This document shows, piece after piece, positions 34,579 through 46,156 of a DNA stretch of 64,000 nt. The stretch comes from Oreohelix idahoensis. Its lineage: Eukaryota; Mollusca; Gastropoda; Stylommatophora; Oreohelicidae. A model generated the notes under the pieces. It had not been told where the DNA came from and did no database searches. It saw only the letters and a program-made list of their open reading frames with translations. The first letter of the stretch is position 1. Each line of letters opens with the position of its first letter. The position numbers were made by a program, and so were the translations under genes. The stretch lies in assembly GCA_024509875.1 (NCBI GenBank), contig JAMPIV010018772.1, positions 248,001 through 312,000 on the forward strand, given 5' to 3'.

Positions 34579-35367
34579 AGGGGGTTGGAGTGGCTAAGAG
34601 GTATGGTGTCCGCCTCAAATTTTAAAGGTACCGGGTTCTCTCCCAGTTTAGGGAATATATTTTGGGAGCCGTGCTGGTGTAATGGTTACCACGTTGCGCT
34701 GGCAATCAGGTGTTCAAGGTTCAAGCCCAGTCGTGTGCATTTGAAAGAGTGTCATCGACCGGGATTTTGACTGAATAACCTGAACGGCTCCTGAGATAAA
34801 CCCTCTGTGGATGGGAAGGAGCAAAGCTCCTGAACGGGTTGGAAGGAAAGTCCACAGGCTCCCCAGCCTCGCAATGACATGTCATTGGGCCGAAGGGCTG
34901 AAAGCCCAAGTGCCACTGGTTAACAAAAACAAAAAAAAAAACAAAGGGAATATATTGGGTGGAATTTTTTTTCAGAATCAGTGGTTCCTAATGATGTCAT
35001 ACTCCCCCTGATCTCCTGGGTAGTGAGATCGGGTGCATAGCCTTCTCATATAAGGGCGAAAAAAAGGAGGTTGTGTGTCCTTGTGCAAGTTGCGCAACTT
35101 AAAAATCCCTTGGCAGTTGGAAATCTTAAAGAGTAGGCCATGTGGCTTCTGCCCTGCAAAATTTGAAAATTAGGAAACATACCCACCACAAAAATACTGA
35201 TAGAATGCATGATTCATGTGTACACACATTGGGATCTTTGCCGATGCTACAGAGTTCATGCACTGTGCTGAGATCCTCCTTGTGTGATGTAAGGGAGGAG
35301 ATCAGAGCACTGATGGAGTTGTCCGTGTGCAATGAAGATGGTCCTTAAAACCAAAACCGAACCAAAT
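34579..35367 (+). mobile_element. tRNA-derived SINE, family 3, split by a family 2 SINE
   Basis: Head GGGGGTTGGAGTGGCTAAGA with A-box TGGCTAAGAGG and B-box GTACCGGGTTCTCTCCC. It is interrupted after 34661 by another SINE and resumes at 34957 (TATATTGGGTGGAATTTT), running to about 35367. The flanks ATTTCATCC and ATTTCACCC are a plausible, slightly diverged target duplication. Confidence 0.7.
34662..34944 (+). mobile_element. tRNA-derived SINE, family 2, inside SINE 3
   Basis: GGGAGCCGTGCTGGTGTAAT head with A-box TGGTGTAATGG and B-box AGGTTCAAGCCC, and an A-rich tail. Target duplication AGGGAATATATT at 34650-34661 and 34945-34956. The body differs from the 18426 copy after the tRNA-like head. 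Confidence 0.9.
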
Positions 35368-36342
35368 ATTTCACCCTAGAGTTGCATACATAATAACTGC
35401 AATATGTTTCTTATAATCATTAGAATTTCTCGTCACACAGTGTTTAGTGCAGATTATTATAATAACTCATTTTAAGTTTAATATTTTGGACACTAGACAA
35501 ATATGGAATATGGTATATAAACGAGCAAGTATACCCATTAAGACCTATTACAAGAGAAGAATTAAAGCCAACATCATAAACATTCAGCATCTGCAGCACA
35601 TTCAGAAGCTTGGGAAGTGTGTATAGGTAAATAGAGTGTAATTTGATTAATGTCTTAGTAGCACACATCATTTCTTGTAAATGTATACAGTTATCTTTAA
35701 AGATGATTGCCTTGATTGTGTCCTGAATATATATATATATATATACCTTAAGAATGTCTGGGTTCCTCCCTCCCAAGAGCACTACATAAAGACCATGAGC
35801 AAAAACGGAATCTGGTAGGTTTACACCTACAAGAGCAAATGAATGCACAAACTTCAGCTCCCCACTGTGCTTTGCGACACGAGTGGAACAAAAAACTTAA
35901 GTAAAAAGTTGGCCTCTGTGTAGGATGATTCTAATGGGTGTTGAAAATAACTGTCACTCAAAGCACAGCTCAGTGTGCCCTGTTTCCTTATTTTCTCAAA
36001 AAGCGAGTTGGAATGCATCTGGACATACAGATGCAGGGACATTACATACCAAGCAAATTCTAAATATCATGATTACAACAAAAAGCTAATGAAAAACTGA
36101 CAAGAATCATTTATGGCACAAGTTATAAAATATCTAACGATATGCAGGGAGTTTAAAGCTGCCACCAAGACATGAAATCCAGGCATTGGCAGCTACTTCA
36201 AAATGTTGCTATGGATGAACACTCAAAATTCAAACGAGATTGAGATAGTACTTCCTGGAGTATTGAAATCAACACTGATAAATGAAATTATTAAAGTGAT
36301 AGACTGCATGGATAACAGAATATGCTGGCAAGCAAATAACAT
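35368..36342. other. Unassigned; possible old LINE remnant at the right end
   Basis: No clear gene. An (AT)n run sits near 35728-35746. At 36090-36150 the + strand fragment LTRIIYGTSYKISNDMQGV resembles the C-terminal segment of Jockey/CR1-type polyproteins, but this is short and uncertain. Confidence 0.3.
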
Positions 36343-36364
36343 TTAAATGAATTAGTTGTTATTG

Positions 36365-36751
36365 TTAATCAGAATCGACCTCACTGCACTCTGGGCAAAC
36401 CCATAGGTGCTCAGTCTCTTTCAGCAAATGTCGAAGAGGATGAATGCTAATTGTACTTGTAGCACGCTGGTTGTACATATGATGGATGCATCCTATCTCA
36501 CGTCCATTTCTGCTAGTCCCACATTTGATGCCAAACTCCAACAGTCTCAGCCTTGTTGATTCATCCATTGCAGTGTCATTATCCAGCAGGAGATCATTAA
36601 TCGCCCTTAGTATCTCTCCCTTATCAATGTCCAGTGTCTCCACTATGGGTGCTCTCGAGGCCAGTCTGTCAGCTCTGTCATTGCCACGTACCCCTGCATG
36701 ACTAGGACAGTAGATCCACACCAGTTCTTGACAGCCCAAAACTAGTCGCAT
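36365..36751 (-). pseudogene. LINE E2 RNase H and C-terminus
   Basis: LVWIYCPSHAGVRGNDRADR then LAS marks the RNase H end with the last catalytic Asp. A Cys pair near the end (WVCPECSEVDSD) is a small zinc-type motif. The frame is isolated from RT by a break near 36755-36780. Confidence 0.85.
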
Positions 36752-36775
36752 CCCTTCATTTTGAATGCGTTCCTG

Positions 36776-37396
36776 TCATTCACATTGTGACACTGACAAT
36801 GTGAGTATTCCTAGCCCATACTTGATTACTGAAATCATGAGCTGATGATACAGGAGAAACAGTAGTCTCTGTTCCAAGCACGCAGCAGCCATTGTTTTTA
36901 AGGCTGCCAGTCCTCGCTTGTACTTCTGTATGATCCGTTCGACATGATACTTGAACGATAGCCTACGGTCAAACGTTACTCCCAGATACTTCAGCCTGTT
37001 TTGCCTTTCAATGTTCTGCCCATTGACCTTTGATCCGCTTTCCTCACACCATTTAGAAACCGCCTGTAGTGTCTCTTGTATGCCTTGGACCATTTCCTGT
37101 CTGTCCGAGCCAGTTATGTACATGAGTATGTCATCTGCGAAAGTTAATGTTCGTCCCAGTCCTGTTGGTTGAAAGGTTGCTACTTTTGCTGTATAGATGT
37201 TAAACAGCACTGGTGATAGTGGAGAACCCTGGGGTAGTCCCGGGCAAATGCGCATTGGTTCTGATGTCCAAGTTCCCAAGCGAAATGCAACTGATCTCTC
37301 CGTTAAGGCAGCTGCTATCCACCTTGTTATTCAAGGGTTTACATCACATGCCATTATACAGTCTATTAGGATTGCAAAGTCCACACTGTTATAAGC
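36776..37396 (-). pseudogene. LINE E2 reverse transcriptase, C-terminal half
   Basis: CPGLPQGSPLSPVLFNIYTA is RT motif 4 of the Jockey/I type, followed by LTFADDILMY with the intact catalytic Asp pair and LKYLGVTFDRRLSFKYHV. The frame is open for 167 codons from 37279. It is cut upstream by the SINE at 37412-37690. Confidence 0.88.
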
Positions 37397-37411
37397 ATTT
37401 CTGTGATGGTA

Positions 37412-37690
37412 AAAAAAAAAAGGTAAAGGAACCCGTTACACGCCCATTTAGGCATATTGGGAATATGGTGTTAGGCCCATATTATCTTGACCGTCGGCAC
37501 ACGAGGGGTGATGTGGTCGGCATCACGCCGGCCGCCTTAACCTTCCCAGAGTAGCTCTGGTACCCATTTGGGGCTGGGTCGACCCAGGAGCCGTTTGTGG
37601 CCTAAAAATTTTTCCGCCTCATCTGGGGATCGAACCATAGACCACTGCGCTAGGAAGCCAGTGCACTAACCACTATGCTACCGCGGCTCC
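37412..37690 (-). mobile_element. tRNA-derived SINE, family 1, in LINE E2
   Basis: Reverse-oriented copy of 29071-29339, reading GGAGCCGCGGTAGCATAGTG from 37690 leftwards and ending in an A/T-run tail at 37412-37425. It is flanked by the 15-bp duplication ATTTCTGTGATGGTA (37397-37411 and 37691-37705). Confidence 0.93.
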
Positions 37691-38174
37691 ATTTCTGTGA
37701 TGGTATTGCACACTATCAGGACCCGGAGCAGTGTTTCTGCTGGTTTTCAATGTGCACACCATGTCCTCTTCAGAAATGAGATAGAAGTATATCTGGCCCC
37801 TTAGGGCATTTTCCAGAACACTGTCCTTTATTTTCAGGCGTACACTTTTGTCACCTTTATCCGTTTGCTCCACATATCGATTGAATAATGCTCTTCCCTT
37901 CTCTTTGTCTGTCTTCAGGCTTAATCCTGTAGAGCTTTCGATATTAAGGATGGGTTGGTTTGCAATTTTCCTATTCATTCTTCGATGTAAGACCCAGAAT
38001 TTCTGTAGGGTTTTTTCTGTACCCACCTGTGTCACAAAGTCCTCCCACACTTTATCCTTGGCCTCCCTTGTCAAGCTCTTGAATCTATTAACGGTTATTT
38101 GCTTTTTCAACTTCATCTCTTCAACCTTTCCCTCATTCATCATTCTTCTGTTTCGTGCTTTACGCCATTCCTTT
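37691..38174 (-). pseudogene. LINE E2 linker and RT start
   Basis: The frame at 38143-37673 has RKIANQPILNIESSTGLSLK and then NTAPGPDSVQYH, the usual start of a Jockey/I RT domain (NxAPGPD). It runs directly up to the solo LTR at 38175. Confidence 0.8.
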
Positions 38175-38774
38175 TGTCAAGTGCTAAGTTGTGTTAGCAC
38201 AATGACACATGTTGTGACATTATACTTAGAGCAACAGACATGGCTTGTTATTCACATCTAATAGTTACTCAATAAACTTGAACACGTACGTACGATATCC
38301 GATGCCTTTATATAACAAATCTTCAGCACAACAGAAATAACATCAGCAGACTGCCACTTTGGCCTTGAATCACAAGAATACCACAATGCATCATGTACAT
38401 CATCAAAACAATATTCGCATTGAACAATCTCACTATATTTTGCTGATATCTCAACCTGCACTATCTACTTTCCCCATTATACAATTCGCCTTCTCACTTG
38501 ACGTAACCTTCACTCGCTCGAATCTTTCTCTCTCTCTCTACTGCCCGCTACATCACATGACCCTTTCAGCCCTGACCAGTCTTTAGATACCACTTCGCTC
38601 ACAACAGCTCAGTCACACCCGTGAACTTAACAACACTAGTCAACTGCTACTAATACCATTCGTGAACACACTCAAGCTTAACATTAACTCACTTCAACTC
38701 ACAACTAACATAAACCCATTTAGCTCCAGGCAAAGCATAGTTACTGACATACATTCTACAACCAGTTCATGACA
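38175..38774 (+). mobile_element. Solo LTR, 600 bp, in LINE E2
   Basis: Begins TGTCAAGTGC and ends TTCATGACA (TG...CA with TGTCA/TGACA inverted ends), flanked by 5-bp CCTTT duplications (38170-38174 and 38775-38779). AATAAA at about 38270 on the + strand fits an LTR polyadenylation signal. No internal retrotransposon sequence is present, so recombination between two LTRs probably removed it. It does not resemble the 840-bp LTR at 1101. Confidence 0.88.
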
Positions 38775-39129
38775 CCTTTGTTGCTCTTTCCTTTTCTATC
38801 CATGCTTTCTCCAGTGTCTTATTCCACCAGGGAGGTTGGGTGAAAGGTGTTCTCGCTGTCTTTTGTTTGGCATTTTGATACAATGTGTGTAAAGGGTTGT
38901 TACAGTCGAGTGGGCGTGTAGGATACTTGAAGGTCTGTTTAGGTTTTCTGTGTCTAGTGGTCCTACCCTTTGCAATGAGTGTGATGCAAGGTAGGTGACC
39001 ACTTTCATGTGCACATAACACATCCCAACGGGCCATGGTGGTGGCAGCACTAGAGATGAATGCCAAATCTATGACACCATTTGTATCCCCGGGTTTAGTT
39101 GCCAGTCTAGTTGGGCGTCCATCATCCAT
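38775..39129 (-). pseudogene. LINE E2 endonuclease C-terminus
   Basis: GDTNGVIDLAFISS and SGHLPCITL are the final motifs of an endonuclease/exonuclease/phosphatase domain (S-D/G-H site; here Gly replaces the usual Asp of SDH). If the 600-bp LTR and one CCTTT copy are removed, the frame continues ATKEWRKARN across the junction without a shift. Confidence 0.8.
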
Positions 39130-39138
39130 ATTAAATGA

Positions 39139-39950
39139 CTTACAACATCAATGACCATCTGAAAAAATACGTCCGAGACTACAAAGAAGCCTGATTGCAC
39201 AAGTGCGGAAGAATGTGCCCCTAATATTTCAAGCAGTGCACAAAATAAAAAACCAGGACAGCAAGCAGTACAATTCAATATGGGGAACAAGATTCTCAGA
39301 AATGACAGGCAACATATCAGAGGTGGTGTTAAGAGCCAGCTGAAAAGAAGCATAAAGAAATGAGATAAACTGATATCATCAATCTCTAACCACCCTAAGA
39401 ATGAATGCTGTGGTGAGGCAGACTATCAGTTTTATGAGTGAGATGTAGCCAAAATAATGCAGAAGGGAAGACTGTTACCATGAAATGTATTTAATCATTC
39501 TTAGGACCTTCAGCATACCAAAATCAACACCATTTGCTTAACCTGAATGGCTTAGTTACTTTATTTTCACTTTTCTCATAGCTGACACAGATGTAAATGC
39601 AAGGTGTCCTTAAGTCCGGTCTCGTAGGAAAAATGTTAATTTTCGTTGCAGGTAGAATAACACATAATGGATGCACTGAGTAATGCAACGTAATAAATGT
39701 CATCAGCACAAGATACATTTTGTGCAAGCACTACATGGAGACAATATAGATCATCGAGTTCCGTTTTGTGAATAGTTGAGGTTACAAAAGATCTTAGCTG
39801 TCAGTATCATATTTAGCAATGAGCTTTTTTTCACCTGACTGGACACGTAAACCATTGTAATACAGTGTTCTGGGCACTAGGTAAACTACATTTAGCAATC
39901 GATGCTCATTACCATACTAACCCGAGAATAACCGTGTGGTGCGCGAGACA
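39139..39950. other. No recognised feature
   Basis: Spacer right of LINE E2. Small open frames have no recognisable product. Confidence 0.35.
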
Positions 39951-39959
39951 TGGAAACAC

Positions 39960-40260
39960 TATATTGGGACCAGTATTCCTGGAAAGAGGAGTGAACGCCA
40001 AACTATGTGTTGGAACAGTATGTTGATGGCATGCCATTCCCAGTACAACATCGATTTTACTTTCAGCAGCATGAAGCATCAACTAATTTTGCTCAAAAGG
40101 TGTGAATCTGGTTAGATGAAGTTCTTCTGGCGATGGTTCACAAGATTGGTCCAGGGACCAATCGAATGGTTACCAAGATTTCTAGACCTCACGTCCCTAG
40201 ATTTTTTTTTTCTGTGGGATCATCTGACATCGGTTGTGTGCAATATATTTATTTGCCCAC
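39960..40260 (+). pseudogene. Mariner-like DDE transposase relic
   Basis: In two frames one reads FYFQQHEASTNFAQKV and IWLDEV (family: FQQDGAPAHF then VR-WLDE), then GPIEWLPRFLDLTSLDFFF with LWDHL (family: P-EWP-RSPDL-PLDFFLWG-L). The order matches the end of a Tc1/mariner-group DDE domain. The Asp of QQDGAPAH is lost and a frameshift lies near 40125. Confidence 0.6.
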
Positions 40261-40616
40261 ATATCACTTCATCTCATAATGCTAAGAACTGTTATAAGTA
40301 AGATCCTTAAAACTTCACTCCCCTACGGAAGTATCTTCTATAGGACTGCCTTTACCTTTTTTTCAGCAAACATAATAGATAGAAGTGATTTATTTTTTTT
40401 CTTCCATCCCCAACTTCATAGTTCTACCTTCACACAAACTCATGAGGAAATTATGAGAACGTAATACCAAATTTTTACTTTGATGGTGAGAAATATCACG
40501 TTCAACCTGTGATGGGTTATAATTAGGATATATATTGTTTTCAATTCCAAATAATAAGAATAATTGCCGATACGTGAAAGTGTCATCTCATCTCCTCTCC
40601 AATCGTTGTAAATATA

Positions 40617-41203
40617 CTACTGGACAAAAGTTAAGGGCCACCATTCAGTTTAGACAAGGTTTATATAATTGATTGGCAAACTGTAAAGACAAGTGAAAAT
40701 GTCATTAAAACTGAGCTCAGAGAAATGTGTATACATTTCTGTGTGCACTAGGTTAATTTTTTTAAATGTCCAAAAACTGGGTCACTTTAACCCGCACGTT
40801 AAAATTGCCATTGTTGCTGCAAAAACTCGTGGTTTTTGCAACACGCCCCACTAGTTCAAAAGTGAGTTGAATTTGAATACACGTGGAAAATGATCATCGG
40901 TAAAGAGTGTTCACCGTTGGTATGCAATAAATCAGTATGACAAGTGATCAAAATGATCACTCCATTAGCCACGCCACCAAGGAGAAGTCTCAGCACTGTA
41001 GACCATGGTCGAGCCATGACATGGATTCAGGATGGTCAATCTGTTCGTCATGTTGCAAGACGTTTAGCAGTGTTCCACTCTACTATTCAGAGACTTCTTG
41101 AGAGATTGCAAGCTACCGGACATTTGGAAAATCGACCCTGCTCACGAAGAATTATATAAACCTTGTCTAAACTGAATGGTGGCCCTTAACTTTTGTCCAG
41201 TAG
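40617..41203 (+). mobile_element. Tc1/mariner deletion derivative with 54-bp perfect TIRs
   Basis: The first 54 bases (CTACTGGACAAAAGTTAAGG...) are the exact inverted complement of the last 54. TA dinucleotides flank both ends (40615-40616 and 41204-41205). The 587-bp element keeps only the N-terminal helix-turn-helix part of a transposase. Perfect arms imply recent movement driven by a full-length source elsewhere. Confidence 0.95.
40944..41159 (+). CDS. Truncated Tc1-like transposase, N-terminal DNA-binding domain
   Basis: A 71-codon frame with MTWIQDGQSVRHVARRLAVF and HSTIQRLLERLQATGHLENR, a helix-turn-helix of the Tc1/Tc3 type that binds the inverted repeats. It then runs into the right inverted repeat and stops. 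The catalytic DDE part is absent, so it cannot transpose; it could bind the ends at most. Confidence 0.75.
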   Translation: MIKMITPLATPPRRSLSTVDHGRAMTWIQDGQSVRHVARRLAVFHSTIQRLLERLQATGHLENRPCSRRII

Positions 41204-41511
41204 TAAAGGACAAATCAAAATTACCAATTTTTCATGCATGTAGACAAAAAAAAAAAAAAAAAAACAGACAAAAAAGGAAGATAAAATCAAACCAAAAAAC
41301 AAAACAAAACAAAGCCAATTTAAAAAAAACACCAAACATAAGTTAACAAGAGGAGTGGTGTAAAGACCTGTGGTGTTTAGTTAGATATATTTAATTGACT
41401 ATTATTTGTTTTAAGACATATGTTTTATAAGAACATCACCAGACCTTCACCTTCCCAATTACTGTATATTAACTTTTGTTCTTGTTAAATACTGTTTGAC
41501 TATAATATGCA

Positions 41512-41903
41512 ATTTGATAATCTGGATTTTGAAGATGACTTGGCTCTTCTGTCTCATAATCAGATGCAAGACAAAATGAAAATTCTCGATGTCACAACAA
41601 GTGGGCCTGAAAATACACAGGGAAAAGACAAAGATTATGAGAATAAATGCAAGAAATGATAACAAGGTTGAACTTGAAGAAACACCACTAAAAGATGTAG
41701 AATTGTACACATATCTTGGTAGTAATATAGACAAAGTTGGAGGGACAGACAGTGATATCAGAATAAGAATACAAAAAGCAACAGGAGCTTTCATTGCAAT
41801 AGGAAACATATGGAGAACAAGAGAAATCGAGTCCAGCACGAAAATAAGAATCTTCAACTCAAATGTCAAGTCAGTCCTATTGTATGGCTCTGAGACATGG
41901 AGA
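41512..41903 (+). mobile_element. LINE D, left part (interrupted by hAT-2)
   Basis: RTE LINE of the LINE C family, beginning in the RT palm (LDFEDDLALLSHNQ, where C has FADDLALLSH) and running to GAGACATGGAGA. It resumes at 46157. The outer target duplication ATAATATGCA is at 41502-41511 and 46569-46578. Confidence 0.88.
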
Positions 41904-42247
41904 CATACCTGTCAACCTCCAGAGACAAAAACCTGTACGCCGGACCAAAAAAATCCTTACAAACACCCAAACATCCTTACGCAAAAAATATATTAATAAA
42001 TTATACACATTACAGTTTTAAAATGAGAAATGACACATACAAATCTATTAGCATTTGAATTATTGTGATATAAAACATGCTAATAGTCTCATGCTGTTCT
42101 TTACATAAAAAAAACTTAGTGATCATGAGGTACACTATTCTTTCGATGTACAGTGTTTTGTTTTATAATCAACACATGCACTTTTTAGCACTTTGCAGAA
42201 TTGCATTTGTGGGCTTGAAGTCTGCACAGCATGTATCGATGTTAATC

Positions 42248-42508
42248 TTACACTGTAAAAAAGAAGTGAGTGTCCGCATTCATGGACCTCCTGCAGTCTG
42301 TGTGGATTTTTTTCATCATTGAAAATGATCTTTTGCAGTCAGCATTGCTGTGCGGGAGTATCAGCAGTCGCTGAATGATAAATTTCAAATTAGGGAAGCG
42401 GATGGCACCAGTACTAGTTTTCTGGTCAACAACTTCCAGCCAATAGCTACAGAAGCTCTTTTTCTGACCGCTATCTGTCAGTAGAGGCACACACACATCA
42501 GACAACAT
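42248..42508 (-). pseudogene. hAT-2 transposase C-terminal dimerisation domain
   Basis: FPNLKFIIQRLLILPHSNAD then CKRSFSMMKKIHTDCRRSM is the hAT C-terminal (hATC) signature (LP-SNA--ERSFS--K-I-T--RS-M). Only 86 codons remain; a frameshift near 42260 follows, and upstream sequence is displaced by LINE C. Confidence 0.85.
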
Positions 42509-42776
42509 ACAGTAGTCATCGAACTCATCTTTCAGTGCTTCCTGATCAAGATCACCCGTGTGTTACCGGGGCCCGAAAGGGGAGCAAAGAATAGTAACAC
42601 TGTTCCCTGCCAAGCATGTCATAGAAAGCGACTAAGGAGGGTTGGGCATGGGGCTGGTTACCCCATCCTGTAAAAAATTTAAACCACAAAAAACTTCAAC
42701 AAATATGGATAAGTCAATTAAGGAAAATAAAACGTAGCCATCCAAGACAGGGGAAGGTTCTCTCACAGGGAGGCGT

Positions 42777-43762
42777 ATGATGCAACACAGAGAAAGTCGA
42801 AAGGAATCTGTGTTGCTGACTAACCTTCTTTCTTCTAGGAGAACTTCCAGATTTGGCACCTGGAATGTTCGGACATTAAACGAACAAGGGAAAGTGGCAC
42901 AAGTAGCAGCAGAAATGAGGGAATATAAAATCGAGGTTCTGGGAATGTGTGAAACAAAGTGGAATGGGGTAGACAAGAAGAAACTCATCACAGGTGAATT
43001 GGTGCTGTCCTCAGGACATGTAGACGAAAGTTCACACCACAGTGAAGGGGTAGCTCTTATGTTATCTAATGAAGCACAGAAAGCACTCATTGAATGGGAA
43101 GCTGTTGGACCCAGAATAATAACAGCTACTTTTAAAACAGCTAAAAAGAAAATAAATGTAAATGTCATCCAATGTTATGCACCAACTAATGACAATGAAG
43201 AGTCTGTGAAAGAAGCATTTTATACTAAACTACAGGAAATTATGGAAAAGGTAAAAAGAAGAGACATCACAATTTTGATGGGTGACATGAATGCAAAGAT
43301 AGGTACAGTCAACACCGGATTTGAAGAACTCATGGTAAAACATGGGCTAGGAATAATGAATGAAAATGGGAACTGTTCTCAAACTTCTGTGCTTCAAATC
43401 AACTAGCTATAGGAGGAAGCATGTTTCCACACAAGAGAATACACAAGGCAACATGGATATCACCAGACCACAGAACAGAAAATCAGATTGACCATATATG
43501 CATAAACAAGAAGTTTAGATCATCATTGCAGGATGTAAAGGTATATAGAGGAGCAGATGTGGCATCAGATCACCACCTTCTGATAGCCAAAGTAAAAATG
43601 AAACTCAAGAGATATGCAACAATGCAAAATTATAGGCAACAATTTAATGTAGGACATCTAAGAAATCAAGAAACAAGAGACACATTTGCGGTCACAATTT
43701 CCAACAATATCCAAGTGCTCCAACAGCTGGAAGATGTAGAGAATACAGAAGACTATTGGTAG
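42777..43762 (+). pseudogene. LINE C AP endonuclease
   Basis: Motifs FGTWNVRTLNEQGKV, MCETKWNG, IQCYAPTNDNEE, MGDMNAKIG, ENQIDHICIN and SDHHLL appear in order, covering the metal- and phosphate-binding residues. A frameshift lies near 43380-43410 (before MFPHKRIHKATW), and a TAG at 43760-43762 ends the frame before the linker. Confidence 0.9.
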
Positions 43763-45518
43763 CAAATCAAAACTGTATGGAAAGAGACATGTGAAAAAAT
43801 ACTAGGGAAAAGGGAACGACAACAAAAAGCATGGATAACAACTGAAACCATCAATAAGATAAAAGACAGAAAAAACAAGAAAGCAGATTTAAACACAAGC
43901 AAAACCAGAAGTTCCAAAGCCAAGGCTCAAGAAGTGTACACAGAAGCAAACAAAGAAGTAAAAAGAAGTAACAAAAGAGACAAGAGGAAGTATATTGAGG
44001 AGTTGGCAAGAGAGGCAGAAGATGCTGCAGCCAAAGGAAATATGAAAGAACTGTATAACAGCACAAAGAAGCTGACAGGGAAATACAAGCAAACAAGTTG
44101 CCTCATAAAAGACAAGAATGGAAAACTGCTCAGCAATATACAAGAGCAAATGAAGAGGTGGACAGAATATTTTGAGGACCTTCTCAATAGACCAGCTCCA
44201 CAAAACCCCCCAGACATCCAGCCAGCAGAAGAAGAGCTACAAATTAACGGTGAAAGACCAACGAAGGAAGAAATAAAGAAAGCCATAAAGCTTCTAAGAG
44301 TTGGAAAAGCGTCTGGACCTGATGGCATTCCAGCAGAGGCCATCAAAGCAGATATCGACACGTCTACAGAGATGTTATATAAATTACTTGGTAAAGTCTG
44401 GGAAAAGGAAGAGATACCAGCAGAATGGAAGGAAGGATATCTGGTTAAGTTGCCTAAGAAGGGAAATTTACAAGAGTGCACAAATTATAGAGGAATAATG
44501 TTACTATCAGTGCCAGGAAAAGTATTAAACAGGATTATCCTTGAAAGATTAAAAGAGTCCATAGACAAGAAACTGAGAGATGAACAAGCAGGTTTTCGAC
44601 AAAGCAGATCATGTACAGACCAGATAGCCACTTTGAGAATAATAGTTGAACAAAGTCTGGAATGGAATTCACCACTATACATCGGATTTGTGGACTATGA
44701 AAAGGCATTTGACAGTGTAGACAGAGAATCACTTTGGAAATTGATGAGGCATTATGAAGTTCCCTTGAAGATCATTAATTTAATAAAGAAAACATATGAA
44801 GGCATGACATGCAGAGTTCTTCATGAAGGACAGCTTACAGAACCGTTTGGGATAAGAACAGGAGTGCGACAGTGATGCCTCTTATCTCCATTTCTTTTCT
44901 TACTAGCGATAGACTGGGTTTTGAGATCATCGACAACACACAACAGAAATGGAATTCAATGGACTCTGACTAAGCAGTTGGCTGATCTGGATTTTGCTGA
45001 TGACTTGGCTCTTCTGTCCCATAACTGTAATCAGATGCAGGACAAATTGAAAACACTCGATGAGAGGTCACAGCAATTGGGTCTGAAAAAACACAGGGAA
45101 AAGACAAAAATAATGAGAATAAATGCAGGTAATGATAACAGGGTTGAACTTGAAGAAACACCAATACAAGATGTAGAATCGTACCCATATAGACAAAGTT
45201 GGAGGGACAGACAGCGATATCAAACTAAGAATACAAAAAGCAAGAGGAGCTTTCATTGCATTGGGAAATAAATGGAGATCAAGAGAAATCGGATCCAACA
45301 CGAAAATAAGAATCTTCAACTCAAATGTGAAGTCAGTCCTATTGTATGGCTATGAGACATGGAGAACAACAAAGACAACAACCAAAAAGCTACAGACTTT
45401 CATAAATGGGTGCTTGCGTAGAATAGAGGGATTAAAATGGTATGACAAGGTTACCAACGTGGAACTGAGGACAAGAACTAGACAAGTGCCAGTGGAACAA
45501 GAGATGAGAAGAAGATGA
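43763..45518 (+). pseudogene. LINE C reverse transcriptase and C-terminus
   Basis: RT motifs GPDGIPAEAI, YRGIMLLSVPGKV, AGFRQSRSCTDQIATL, GFVDYEKAFDSVD, IRTGVRQ and then, after an in-frame TGA at 44873-44875 where the family has Gly, CLLSPFLF and DFADDLALLSH. The catalytic Asp pair is intact. Around 45185-45195 a small deletion disrupts SYPY(LG). The C-terminal part (45261-45518) has YGYETWRTT and CLRRIEGLKW. Two stops plus shifts make it inactive. Confidence 0.9.
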
Positions 45519-46156
45519 TGGCGATGGATAGGACACACACTGAGGAAACCTGTTGATAGCATTACAAGGCAGTCCTTGTTCTGGAACCCCCAGGGCAAGA
45601 GAGGCAGAGGTAGACCAAGAAGTACACGGAGAAGAGAGCTGGAAACAGAGGTGAAAATGATGAGGAAAACGTGGAAAGAACTTGAGATGATGGCACGTGA
45701 CAGGAGGACTTGACATGTGTTTGTTGAAGGCCTATGCTCCTTTGGGAGTGGAGGGTTATGATGATCAAGATATGTCATGTCACGCTGAAAACCGAAAGTG
45801 TTTGAGGCCGAATTCAAAGTCTTTGCCGAATTGTTGGGTATAAAAGGATTTGATTGGTTGCTTGGAGAGACCTCAGTTTAAAAACAGACGCCGAGATTCC
45901 GGGAATTAAAAATAATAAAAAATTGGTTTTAAAAAAAACCTGGGCTAGAAAATATTTTCTGATGTAAAAAAACGTGGGTTTGAAAATATTTTTAAAATTA
46001 ATTTAAAAAAAAAATTTTTTTTAAAAATTTTGTTTCGTTTTTTTTTTTTGCGGAGGTGGAGACAAATCCGTACAACGAGTCTGTACGGCCGTACACTGCT
46101 AAAAGTATCAAAAATACGTACATTGTACGAAAAATTTGTACAGGTTGACAGATATG

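Larger units (their letters stand above)
36351..39130 (-). mobile_element. LINE E2: RNase H-bearing non-LTR element with two nested insertions
   Basis: Same family as LINE E1. TTAAATGA at 36343-36350 and 39131-39138 may be its target duplication. It contains endonuclease C-terminus, RT and RNase H in order on the - strand. It is interrupted by a family 1 SINE (37412-37690) and a solo LTR (38175-38774). Without them the coding order is continuous. Confidence 0.82.
42553..45761 (+). mobile_element. LINE C: full-length RTE LINE inside hAT-2
   Basis: Flanked by TGATCAAGAT (42543-42552 and 45762-45771). A 224-base leader precedes endonuclease, RT and C-terminal segments. Size (3.2 kb) and domain order are those of a complete RTE element. 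It is a member of the same family as LINE D and as fragments near 57780 and 61230. Confidence 0.93.
41904..46156 (-). mobile_element. hAT-2 DNA transposon remnant, holding LINE C
   Basis: Inverted ends CATACCTGTCAACCT (41904) and CATATCTGTCAACCT (from 46156 leftwards) flanked by TGGAGA on both sides (41898-41903 and 46157-46162). The hAT family normally makes 8-bp duplications, so 6 is atypical. Class is set by the transposase tail at 42248-42508. LINE C occupies 42553-45761. The right hAT-2 part (45772-46156) is AT-rich and non-coding. Confidence 0.75.
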
